From Nemertoderma westbladi (taxonomy: Eukaryota > Xenacoelomorpha > Nemertodermatida > Nemertodermatidae): 32,358 nucleotides of DNA. The notes under the pieces are model-generated. The model worked only from the letters and a program-made list of their open reading frames with translations, did not search any database and was not told the origin of the DNA. The stretch's first letter is position 1. Every line of letters begins with the position of its first letter. Position numbers and translations under genes: made by a program. Location: positions 64,001 to 96,358 of the forward strand of contig JAUCBJ010007004.1 in the NCBI GenBank assembly GCA_032718475.1. The letters run 5' to 3'. This document shows positions 14,701 through 26,678 of the stretch, piece after piece.

Positions 14701-16689
14701 AAGGAAAACCACCTGAAATAATAAAATAGGTTTACAACACATAGTAAGGGCGATAGCAAGGAAAACCACCTGAAATAATAAAATAGGTTTACAACACATA
14801 GTAAGGGCGATAGCAAGGAAAACCACCTGAAATAATAAAATAGGTTTACAACACATAGTAAGGGCGATAGCAAGGAAAACCACCTGAAATAATAAAATAG
14901 GTTTACAACACATAGTGAGGGCGATAGCAAGGAAAACCACCTGAAATAATAAAATAGGTTTACAACACATAGTAAGGGCGATAGCAAGGAAAACCACCTG
15001 AAATAATAAAATAGGTTTACAACACATAGTAAGGGCGATAGCAAGGAAAACCACCTGAAATAATAAAATAGGTTTACAACACATAGTGAGGGCGATAGCA
15101 AGGAAAACCACCTGAAATAATAAAATAGGTTTACAACACATAGTAAGGGCGATAGCAAGGAAAACCACCTGAAATAATAAAATAGGTTTACAACACATAG
15201 TAAGGGCGATAGCAAGGAAAACCACCTGAAATAATAAAATAGGTTTACAACACATAGTAAGGGCGATAGCAAGGAAAACCACCTGAAATAATAAAATAGG
15301 TTTACAACACATAGTAAGGGCGATAGCAAGGAAAACCACCTGAAATAATAAAATAGGTTTACAACACATAGTAAGGGCGATAGCAAGGAAAACCACCTGA
15401 AATAATAAAATAGGTTTACAACACATAGTAAGGGCGATAGCAAGGAAAACCACCTGAAATAATAAAATAGGTTTACAACACATAGTAAGGGCGATAGCAA
15501 GGAAAACCACCTGAAATAATAAAATAGGTTTACAACACATAGTAAGGGCGATAGCAAGGAAAACCACCTGAAATAATAAAATAGGTTTACAACACATAGT
15601 GAGGGCGATAGCAAGGAAAACCACCTGAAATAATAAAATAGGTTTACAACACATAGTAAGGGCGATAGCAAGGAAAACCACCTGAAATAATAAAATAGGT
15701 TTACAACACATAGTAAGGGCGATAGCAAGGAAAACCACCTGAAATAATAAAATAGGTTTACAACACATAGTGAGGGCGATAGCAAGGAAAACCACCTGAA
15801 ATAATAAAATAGGTTTACAACACATAGTAAGGGCGATAGCAAGGAAAACCACCTGAAATAATAAAATAGGTTTACAACACATAGTGAGGGCGATAGCAAG
15901 GAAAACCACCTGAAATAATAAAATAGGTTTACAACACATAGTAAGGGCGATAGCAAGGAAAACCACCTGAAATAATAAAATAGGTTTACAACACATAGTA
16001 AGGGCGATAGCAAGGAAAACCACCTGAAATAATAAAATAGGTTTACAACACATAGTGAGGGCGATAGCAAGGAAAACCACCTGAAATAATAAAATAGGTT
16101 TACAACACATAGTAAGGGCGATAGCAAGGAAAACCACCTGAAATAATAAAATAGGTTTACAACACATAGTAAGGGCGATAGCAAGGAAAACCACCTGAAA
16201 TAATAAAATAGGTTTACAACACATAGTGAGGGCGATAGCAAGGAAAACCACCTGAAATAATAAAATAGGTTTACAACACATAGTAAGGGCGATAGCAAGG
16301 AAAACCACCTGAAATAATAAAATAGGTTTACAACACATAGTGAGGGCGATAGCAAGGAAAACCACCTGAAATAATAAAATAGGTTTACAACACATAGTAA
16401 GGGCGATAGCAAGGAAAACCACCTGAAATAATAAAATAGGTTTACAACACATAGTAAGGGCGATAGCAAGGAAAACCACCTGAAATAATAAAATAGGTTT
16501 ACAACACATAGTAAGGGCGATAGCAAGGAAAACCACCTGAAATAATAAAATAGGTTTACAACACATAGTAAGGGCGATAGCAAGGAAAACCACCTGAAAT
16601 AATAAAATAGGTTTACAACACATAGTGAGGGCGATAGCAAGGAAAACCACCTGAAATAATAAAATAGGTTTACAACACATAGTGAGGGC

Positions 16690-19540
16690 GATAGCAAGGA
16701 AAACCACCTGAAATAATAAAATAGGTTTACAACACATAGTAAGGGCGATAGCAAGGAAAACCACCTGAAATAATAAAATAGGTTTACAACACATAGTGAG
16801 GGCGATAGCAAGGAAAACCACCTGAAGTAATAAAATAGGTTTACAACACATAGTAAGGGCAATAGCAAGGAAAACCACCTGAAATAATAAAATAGGTTTA
16901 CAACACATAGTGAGGGCGATAGCAAGGAAAACCACCCGAAGTAATAAAATAGGTTTACAACACATAGTAAGGGCGATAGCAAGGAAAACCACCTGAAATA
17001 ATAAAATAGGTTTACAACACATAGTAAGGGCAATAGCAAGGAAAACCACCTGAAATAATAAAATAGGTTTACAACACATAGTGAGGGCGATAGCAAGGAA
17101 AACCACCTGAAATAATAAAATCGGTTTACAACACATAGTAAGGGCGATAGCAAGGAAAACCACCTGAAATAATAAAATAGGTTTACAACACATAGTAAGG
17201 GCGATAGCAATGAAAACCACCTGAAATAATAAAATCGGTTTACAACACATAGTAAGGGCGATAGCAAGGAAAACCACCTGAAATAATAAAATCGGTTTAC
17301 AACACATAGTAAGGGCGATAGCAAGGAAAACCACCTGAAATAATAAAATCGGTTTACAACACATAGTAAGGGCGATAGCAAGGAAAACCACCTGAAATAA
17401 TAAAATAGGTTTACAACACATAGTGAGGGCGATAGCAAGGAAAACCACCTGAAGTAATAAAATAGGTTTACAACACATAGTGAGGGCGATAGCAAGGAAA
17501 ACCACCTGAAATAATAAAATAGGTTTACAACACATAATAAGGGCGATAGCAAGGAAAACCACCTGAAATAATAAAATAGGTTTACAACACATAGTAAGGG
17601 TGATAGCAAGGAAAACCACCTGAAATAATAAAATAGGTTTACAACACATAGTGAGGGCGATAGCAAGGAAAACCACCTGAAATAATAAAATAGGTTTACA
17701 ACACATAATAAGGGCGATAGCAAGGAAAACCACCTGAAATAATAAAATAGGTTTACAACACATAGTAAGGGTGATAGCAAGGAAAACCACCTGAAATAAT
17801 AAAATAGGTTTACAACACATAGTAAGGGTGATAGCAAGGAAAACCACCTGAAATAATACAATAGGTTTACAACGCATAGTAAGGGCGATAGCAAGGAAAA
17901 CCACCTGAAATAATAAAATAGGTTTACAACACATAGTAAGGGCGATAGCAAGGAAAACCACCTGAAATAATAAAATAGGTTTACAACACATAGTAAGGGC
18001 GATAGCAAGGAAAACTACCTGAAATAATAAAATAGGTTTACAACACATGGTGAGGGCGATAGCAAGGAAAACCACCTGAAATAATAAAATAGGTTTACAA
18101 CACATAGTAAGGGCGATAGCAAGGAAAACCACCTGAAATAATAAAATAGGTTTACAACACATAGTAAGGGCGATAGCAAGGAAAACCACCTGAAATAATA
18201 AAATAGGTTTACAACACATAGTAAGGGCGATAGCAAGGAAAACCACCTGAAATAATAAAATAGGTTTACAACACATAGTAAGGGCGATAGCAAGGAAAAC
18301 CACCTGAAATAATAAAATAGGTTTACAACACATAGTAAGGGCGATAGCAAGGAAAACCACCTGAAATAATAAAATAGGTTTACAACACATAGTAAGGGCG
18401 ATAGCAAGGAAAACCACCTGAAATAATAAAATAGGTTTACAACACATAGTAAGGGCGATAGCAAGGAAAACCACCTGAAATAATAAAATAGGTTTACAAC
18501 ACATAGTAAGGGCGATAGCAAGGAAAACCACCTGAAATAATAAAATAGGTTTACAACACATAGTAAGGGCGATAACAAGGAAAACCACCTGAAATAATAA
18601 AATAGGTTTACAACACATAGTAAGGGCGATAGCAAGGAAAACCACCTGAAATAATAAAATAGGTTTACAACACATAGTAAGGGCGATAGCAAGGAAAACC
18701 ACCTGAAACAATAAAATAGGTTTACAACACATAGTGAGGGCGACAGCAAGGAAAACCACCTGAAATAATAAAATAGGTTTACAACACATAGTGAGGGCGA
18801 CAGCAAGGAAAACCACCTGAAATAATAAAATAGGTTTACAACACATAGTGAGGGCGATAGCAAGGAAAACCACCTGAAATAATAAAATAGGTTTACAACA
18901 CATAGTAAGGGCGATAGCAAGGAAAACCACCTGAAATAATAAAATAGGTTTACAACACATAGTAAGGGCGATAGCAAGGAAAACCACCTGAAATAATAAA
19001 ATAGGCTTACAACACATAGTAAGGGCGATAGCAAGAAAACCACCTGAAATAATAAAATAGATTTACAACACATAGTAAGGGCGATAGCAAGGAAAACTAC
19101 CTGAAATAATAAAATAGGTTTACAACACATAGTAAGGGCGATAGCAAGGAAAACCACCTGAAATAATAAAATAGGCTTACAACACATAGTAAGGGCGATA
19201 GCAAGGAAAACCACCTGAAATAATAAAATAGGTTTACAACACATAGTGAGGGCGATAGCAAGGAAAACCACCTGAAATAATAAAATAGGTTTACAACACA
19301 TAGTAAGGGCGATAGCAAGGAAAACCACCTGAAATAATAAAATAGGTTTACAACACATAGTAAGGACAATAGCAAGGAAAACCACCTGAAATAATAAAAT
19401 AGGTTTACAACACATAGTGAGGGCGATAGCAAGGAAAACCATCTGAAATAATAAAATAGGTTTACAACACATAGTGAGGGCGATAGCAAGGAAAACCACC
19501 TGAAATAATAAAATAGGTTTACAACACATAGTAAGGGCGA
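16690..19540. repeat. Duplicated satellite block, copy 2 (partner at about 8880-11735)
   Basis: This is the second copy of the 2.85-kb block, offset 7808 bp. It shares every rare marker variant listed for copy 1. It also has private changes, GGACAAT near 19366 and CCATCTG near 19440, that arose after duplication. The stretch between the copies (about 11740-16680) is much more uniform. Confidence 0.92.
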
Positions 19541-22500
19541 TAGCAAGGAAAACTACCTGAAATAATAAAATAGGTTTACAACACATAGTAAGGGCGATAG
19601 CAAGGAAAACCACCTGAAATAATAAAATAGGCTTACAACACATAGTAAGGGCGATAGCAAGGAAAACCACCTGAAATAATAAAATAGGTTTACAACACAT
19701 AGTGAGGGCGATAGCAAGGAAAACCACCTGAAATAATAAAATAGGTTTACAACACATAGTAAGGGCGATAGCAAGGAAAACCACCTGAAATAATAAAATA
19801 GGTTTACAACACATAGTAAGGGCGATAGCAAGGAAAACCACCTGAAATAATAAAATAGGTTTACAACACATAGTGAGGGCGATAGCAAGGAAAACCACCT
19901 GAAATAATAAAATAGGTTTACAACACATAGTGAGGGCGATAGCAAGGAAAACCACCTGAAATAATAAAATAGGTTTACAACACATAGTGAGGGCGATAGC
20001 AAGGAAAACCACCTGAAATAATAAAATAGGTTTACAACACATAGTGAGGGCGATAGCAAGGAAAACCACCTGAAATAATAAAATAGGTTTACAACACATA
20101 GTAAGGGCGATAGCAAGGAAAACCACCTGAAATAATAAAATAGGTTTACAACACATAGTGAGGGCGATAGCAAGGAAAACCACCTGAAATAATAAAATAG
20201 GTTTACAACACATAGTGAGGGCGATAGCAAGGAAAACCACCTGAAATAATAAAATAGGTTTACAACACATAGTGAGGGCGATAGCAAGGAAAACCACCTG
20301 AAATAATAAAATAGGTTTACAACACATAGTGAGGGCGATAGCAAGGAAAACCACCTGAAATAATAAAATAGGTTTACAACACATAGTAAGGGCGATAGCA
20401 AGGAAAACCACCTGAAATAATAAAATAGGTTTACAACACATAGTAAGGGCGATAGCAAGGAAAACCACCTGAAATAATAAAATAGGTTTACAACACATAG
20501 TAAGGGCGATAGCAAGGAAAACCACCTGAAATAATAAAATAGGTTTACAACACATAGTAAGGGCGATAGCAAGGAAAACCACCTGAAATAATAAAATAGG
20601 TTTACAACACATAGTGAGGGCGATAGCAAGGAAAACCACCTGAAATAATAAAATAGGTTTACAACACATAGTAAGGGCGATAGCAAGGAAAACCACCTGA
20701 AATAATAAAATAGGTTTACAACACATAGTAAGGGCGATAGCAAGGAAAACCACCTGAAATAATAAAATAGGTTTACAACACATAGTAAGGGCGATAGCAA
20801 GGAAAACCACCTGAAATAATAAAATAGGTTTACAACACATAGTAAGGGCGATAGCAAGGAAAACCACCTGAAATAATAAAATAGGTTTACAACACATAGT
20901 AAGGGCGATAGCAAGGAAAACCACCTGAAATAATAAAATAGGTTTACAACACATAGTAAGGGCGATAGCAAGGAAAACCACCTGAAATAATAAAATAGGT
21001 TTACAACACATAGTAAGGGCGATAGCAAGGAAAACCACCTGAAATAATAAAATAGGTTTACAACACATAGTAAGGGCGATAGCAAGGAAAACCACCTGAA
21101 ATAATAAAATAGGTTTACAACACATAGTAAGGGCGATAGCAAGGAAAACCACCTGAAATAATAAAATAGGTTTACAACACATAGTAAGGGCGATAGCAAG
21201 GAAAACCACCTGAAATAATAAAATAGGTTTACAACACATAGTAAGGGCGATAGCAAGGAAAACCACCTGAAACAATAAAATAGGTTTACAACACATAGTG
21301 AGGGCGACAGCAAGGAAAACCACCTGAAATAATAAAATAGGTTTACAACACATAGTGAGGGCGACAGCAAGGAAAACCACCTGAAATAATAAAATAGGTT
21401 TACAACACATAGTGAGGGCGATAGCAAGGAAAACCACCTGAAATAATAAAATAGGTTTACAACACATAGTAAGGGCGATAGCAAGGAAAACCACCTGAAA
21501 TAATAAAATAGGTTTACAACACATAGTAAGGGCGATAGCAAGGAAAACCACCTGAAATAATAAAATAGGCTTACAACACATAGTAAGGGCGATAGCAAGA
21601 AAACCACCTGAAATAATAAAATAGATTTACAACACATAGTAAGGGCGATAGCAAGGAAAACTACCTGAAATAATAAAATAGGTTTACAACACATAGTAAG
21701 GGCGATAGCAAGGAAAACCACCTGAAATAATAAAATAGGCTTACAACACATAGTAAGGGCGATAGCAAGGAAAACCACCTGAAATAATAAAATAGGTTTA
21801 CAACACATAGTGAGGGCGATAGCAAGGAAAACCACCTGAAATAATAAAATAGGTTTACAACACATAGTAAGGGCGATAGCAAGGAAAACCACCTGAAATA
21901 ATAAAATAGGTTTACAACACATAGTAAGGGCGATAGCAAGGAAAACCACCTGAAATAATAAAATAGGTTTACAACACATAGTGAGGGCGATAGCAAGGAA
22001 AACCACCTGAAATAATAAAATAGGTTTACAACACATAGTGAGGGCGATAGCAAGGAAAACCACCTGAAATAATAAAATAGGTTTACAACACATAGTAAGG
22101 GCGATAGCAAGGAAAACTACCTGAAATAATAAAATAGGTTTACAACACATAGTAAGGGCGATAGCAAGGAAAACCACCTGAAATAATAAAATAGGCTTAC
22201 AACACATAGTAAGGGCGATAGCAAGGAAAACCACCTGAAATAATAAAATAGGTTTACAACACATAGTGAGGGCGATAGCAAGGAAAACCACCTGAAATAA
22301 TAAAATAGGTTTACAACACATAGTAAGGGCGATAGCAAGGAAAACCACCTGAAATAATAAAATAGGTTTACAACACATAGTAAGGGCGATAGCAAGGAAA
22401 ACCACCTGAAATAATAAAATAGGTTTACAACACATAGTGAGGGCGATAGCAAGGAAAACCACCTGAAATAATAAAATAGGTTTACAACACATAGTGAGGG

Positions 22501-23050
22501 CGATAGCAAGGAAAACCACCTGAAATAATAAAATAGGTTTACAACACATAGTGAGGGCGATAGCAAGGAAAACCACCTGAAATAATAAAATAGGTTTACA
22601 ACACATAGTGAGGGCGATAGCAAGGAAAACCACCTGAAATAATAAAATAGGTTTACAACACATAGTAAGGGCGATAGCAAGGAAAACCACCTGAAATAAT
22701 AAAATAGGTTTACAACACATAGTGAGGGCGATAGCAAGGAAAACCACCTGAAATAATAAAATAGGTTTACAACACATAGTGAGGGCGATAGCAAGGAAAA
22801 CCACCTGAAATAATAAAATAGGTTTACAACACATAGTGAGGGCGATAGCAAGGAAAACCACCTGAAATAATAAAATAGGTTTACAACACATAGTGAGGGC
22901 GATAGCAAGGAAAACCACCTGAAATAATAAAATAGGTTTACAACACATAGTAAGGGCGATAGCAAGGAAAACCACCTGAAATAATAAAATAGGTTTACAA
23001 CACATAGTAAGGGCGATAGCAAGGAAAACCACCTGAAATAATAAAATAGG
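18700..23050. repeat. Higher-order repeat of 2564 bp (45 units minus one base)
   Basis: A variant pattern starting near 18700 recurs from about 21265 at an offset of 2564 bp. Shared markers are GAAACAATAAAA (18705/21269), two GACAGC units, the one-base-deleted unit (19031/21595), GATTTAC, CTACCTG (19095/21659 and 19551/22115) and GGCTTAC. The TAGTAAG/TAGTGAG order agrees until about 20490/23050. The marker cassette GAAACA, GACAGC, GGCTTAC, deleted unit, GATTTAC, CTACCTG therefore occurs three times in the window, near 10900, 18700 and 21270. Confidence 0.88.
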
Positions 23051-23699
23051 TTTACAACACATAGTGAGGGCGATAGCAAGGAAAACCACCTGAAATAATA
23101 AAATAGGTTTACAACACATAGTAAGGGCGATAGCAAGGAAAACCACCTGAAATAATAAAATAGGTTTACAACACATAGTAAGGGCGATAGCAAGGAAAAC
23201 CACCTGAAATAATAAAATAGGTTTACAACACATAGTAAGGGCGATAGCAAGGAAAACCACCTGAAATAATAAAATAGGTTTACAACACATAGTAAGGGCG
23301 ATAGCAAGGAAAACCACCTGAAATAATAAAATAGGTTTACAACACATAGTGAGGGCGATAGCAAGGAAAACCACCTGAAATAATAAAATAGGTTTACAAC
23401 ACATAGTGAGGGCGATAGCAAGGAAAACCACCTGAAATAATAAAATAGGTTTACAACACATAGTAAGGGCGATAGCAAGGAAAACCACCTGAAATAATAA
23501 AATAGGTTTACAACACATAGTAAGGGCGATAGCAAGGAAAACCACCTGAAATAATAAAATAGGTTTACAACACATAGTAAGGGCGATAGCAAGGAAAACC
23601 ACCTGAAATAATAAAATAGGTTTACAACACATAGTGAGGGCGATAGCAAGGAAAACCACCTGAAATAATAAAATAGGTTTACAACACATAGTAAGGGCG

Positions 23700-25200
23700 A
23701 TAGCAAGGAAAACCACCTGAAATAATAAAATAGGCTTACAACACATAGTAAGGGCGATAGCAAGGAAAACCACCTGAAATAATAAAATAGGTTTACAACA
23801 CATAGTGAGGGCGATAGCAAGGAAAACCACCTGAAATAATAAAATAGGTTTACAACACATAGTAAGGGCGATAGCAAGGAAAACCACCTGAAATAATAAA
23901 ATAGGTTTACAACACATAGTAAGGGCAATAGCAAGGAAAACCACCTGAAATAATAAAATAGGTTTACAACACATAGTGAGGGCGATAGCAAGGAAAACCA
24001 CCTGAAATAATAAAATAGGTTTACAACACATAGTGAGGGCGCTAGCAAGGAAAACCACCTGAAATAATAAAATAGGTTTACAACACATAGTGAGGGCGAT
24101 AGCAAGGAAAACCACCTGAAATAATAAAATAGGTTTACAACACATAGTGAGGGCGATAGCAAGGAAAACCACCCGAAATAATAAAATAGGTTTACAACAC
24201 ATAGTAAGGGCGATAGCAAGGAAAACCACCTGAAATAATAAAATAGGTTTACAACACATAGTGAGGGCGATAGCAAGGAAAACCACCTGAAATAATAAAA
24301 TAGGTTTACAACACATAGTGAGGGCGATAGCAAGGAAAACCACCTGAAATAATAAAATAGGTTTACAACACATAGTGAGGGCGATAGCAAGGAAAACCAC
24401 CTGAAATAATAAAATAGGTTTACAACACATAGTGAGGGCGATAGCAAGGAAAACCACCTGAAATCATAAAATAGGTTTACAACACATAGTAAGGGCGATA
24501 GCAAGGAAAACCACCTGAAATAATAAAATAGGTTTACAACACATAGTAAGGGCGATAGCAAGGAAAACCACCTGAAATAATAAAATAGGTTTACAACACA
24601 TAGTAAGGGCGATAGCAAGGAAAACCACCTGAAATAATAAAATAGGTTTACAACACATAGTGAGGGCGATAGCAAGGAAAACCACCTGAAATAATAAAAT
24701 AGGTTTACAACACATAGTAAGGGCGATAGCAAGGAAAACCACCTGAAATAATAAAATAGGCTTACAACACATAGTAAGGGCGATAGCAAGGAAAACCACC
24801 TGAAATAATAAAATAGGTTTACAACACATAGTGAGGGCGATAGCAAGGAAAACCACCTGAAATAATAAAATAGGTTTACAACACATAGTAAGGGCGATAG
24901 CAAGGAAAACCACCTGAAATAATAAAATAGGTTTACAACACATAGTAAGGGCAATAGCAAGGAAAACCACCTGAAATAATAAAATAGGTTTACAACACAT
25001 AGTGAGGGCGATAGCAAGGAAAACCACCTGAAATAATAAAATAGGTTTACAACACATAGTGAGGGCGCTAGCAAGGAAAACCACCTGAAATAATAAAATA
25101 TGTTTACAACACATAGTGAGGGCGATAGCAAGGAAAACCACCTGAAATAATAAAATAGGTTTACAACACATAGTGAGGGCGATAGCAAGGAAAACCACCT
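23700..25200. repeat. Higher-order repeat of 1026 bp (18 units)
   Basis: The rare variants TAGGCTTAC (23731/24757) and GGCGCTAGC (24041/25067) recur exactly 1026 bp apart, with a GGGCAATAG unit between them in each copy. Private changes, such as CCCGAAATAA near 24172 and AATATGTTT near 25098, show some divergence since duplication. The outer limits are approximate. Confidence 0.8.
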
Positions 25201-25780
25201 GAAATAATAAAATAGGTTTACAACACATAGTAAGGGCGATAGCAAGGAAAACCACCTGAAATAATAAAATAGGTTTACAACACATAGTGAGGGCGATAGC
25301 AAGGAAAACCACCTGAAATAATAAAATAGGTTTACAACACATAGTGAGGGCGATAGCAAGAAAACCACCTGAAATAATAAAATAGGTTTACAACACATAG
25401 TGAGGGCGATAGCAAGGAAAACCACCTGAAATAATAAAATAGGTTTACAACACATAGTAAGGGCGATAGCAAGGAAAACCACCTGAAATAATAAAATAGG
25501 TTTACAACACATAGTAAGGGCGATAGCAAGGAAAACCACCTGAAATAATAAAATAGGTTTACAACACATAGTAAGGGCGATAGCAAGGAAAACCACCTGA
25601 AATAATAAAATAGGTTTACAACACATAGTGAGGGCGATAGCAAGAAAACCACCTGAAATAATAAAATATGTTTACAACACATAGTAAGGGCGATAGCAAG
25701 AAAACCACCTGAAATAATAAAATAGGTTTACAACACATAGTAAGGGCGATAGCAAGGAAAACCACCTGAAATAATAAAAT

Positions 25781-25948
25781 TCGGAAAAATATTTATTACA
25801 GTGGGAAAACAAACTCGCCCAAAATAAAATATATTTTGCATCCGATGGCTGAAACTGACTTTGATGCTGGAAAGTGTTAAAGTAAAATAAGCCATTCCTT
25901 TGGGAACCAATGTGGATCTAAATAATGTATTGGATCTGTACGGTTTGT
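25781..25948. other. Unique spacer between satellite and minisatellite
   Basis: These 168 bp of single-copy, AT-rich sequence start at TCGGAAAAATATT, where the 57-bp satellite stops abruptly, and end at the first 20-bp minisatellite unit. A minus-strand open frame of about 60 codons here simply runs into the satellite and has no recognisable product. I see no exon, RNA gene or transposon terminus. Confidence 0.6.
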
Positions 25949-26647
25949 GGGTTGTGTCGGACTTTATTGGGTTGTGTCGGACTTTATTGGGTTGTGTCGG
26001 AATTTATTGAGTTGTGTCGGACTTTATTGGGTTGTGCCCGACTTTTTTGGGTTGTGTCGGACTTTATTGGGTTGTGTCGGACTTTATTGGGTTGTGTCCG
26101 ACTTTATTGAGTTGTGTCGGACTTTATTGGGTTGTGCCGGACCTTATTCTGTAGGGTTTGTGGGTTGTGTCGGACTTTATTGGGTTGAGTCGGACTTTAT
26201 TGGGTTGTGTCGGACTTTATTGGGTTGTATCGGACTTTATTGGGTGGAGTCGGACTTTATTGGGTTGTGTCGGACTTTATTGGGTTGTGTCTGACTTTAT
26301 TGGGTTGTGTTGGACTTTATTGGGTTGTGTCGGACTTTATTGGGTTGTGTCGGACCTTATTCTGTAGGGTTTAGGGGTTGTGTCGGACTTTATTGGGTTG
26401 AGTCGGACTTTATTGGGTTGTGTCCGACTTTATTGGGTTGTGTCGGACTTTATTGGGTTGTGTCCGACTTTATTGGGTTGTGTCGGACTTTATTGGGTTG
26501 TGCCGGACCTTATTCTGTAGGGTTTAGGGGTTGTGTCGGACTTTATTGGGTTGAGTCGGACTTTATTGGGTTGTGTCCGACTTTATTGGGTTGTGTCGGA
26601 CTTTATTGGGTTGAGTCGGACTTTATTGGGTTGTGTCGGACTTTATT
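25949..26647. repeat. Minisatellite, 20-bp unit, about 33 copies
   Basis: The plus-strand unit GGGTTGTGTCGGACTTTATT repeats with point variants (GTGTCC, GAGTCGG, GTGCCGG, TTTATTGA). Three longer 33-bp units, containing ACCTTATTCTGTAGGGTTT, lie at 26141, 26354 and 26507. They divide the array into subarrays spaced 213 and 153 bp apart. All three plus frames stay open because the unit has no stop in any frame, so the small open frames here are not genes. On the minus strand, the sense strand of the neighbouring exons, each regular unit reads AATAAAGTCCGACACAACCC and so contains the hexamer AATAAA. The array ends 31 bp from the exon at 26679-26791. Confidence 0.97.
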
Positions 26648-26678
26648 CAAGTTATTGACATTGCCATTATTTACGTAC

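Larger units (their letters stand above)
1..25780. repeat. Giant satellite array, 57-bp unit, about 450 copies
   Basis: A 57-bp unit repeats head to tail from the left edge to 25780, where the last unit breaks off after ...AATAATAAAAT and unique DNA begins. The plus-strand unit contains AAGGGCGATAGCAAGG, AAAACCACCTG, AAATAATAAAATAGG and TTTACAACACATAGT, and is about 35% GC. Variation concentrates at a few positions: TAGTAAG/TAGTGAG/TAATAAG; GGGCGAT/GGGCAAT/GGGTGAT; TGAAATAA/TGAAGTAA; AATAGG/AATCGG; and GGTTTAC/GGCTTAC. Eleven units are 56 bp (GCAAGAAAACC instead of GCAAGGAAAACC), near 2282, 6500, 6670, 8322, 8492, 11227, 19035, 21599, 25360, 25644 and 25700. Because 57 = 3 x 19, two minus-strand frames stay open for thousands of bases until a 56-bp unit shifts them. 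The array appears to lie in the intron after the minus-strand exon at 26679-26791. Copy number is an estimate from length, and assembly collapse or expansion is possible. Confidence 0.99.

Noticed and set aside
324-25682. Very long minus-strand open frames (up to about 2900 codons) of repeated 19-residue hydrophobic units, suggesting giant repeat proteins
   Set aside because: They follow from a 57-bp unit with two stop-free minus frames. They switch frame at every 56-bp unit, have no unique N- or C-terminal sequence, and lie in a probable intron.
1-25780. CRISPR array
   Set aside because: The units are contiguous with no unique spacers, there are no cas genes, and the surrounding exons and LINEs are eukaryotic.
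25728-25910. Minus-strand open frame at the array edge as the next polycystin-like exon
   Set aside because: The sequence lacks polycystin features and runs straight into a satellite unit.
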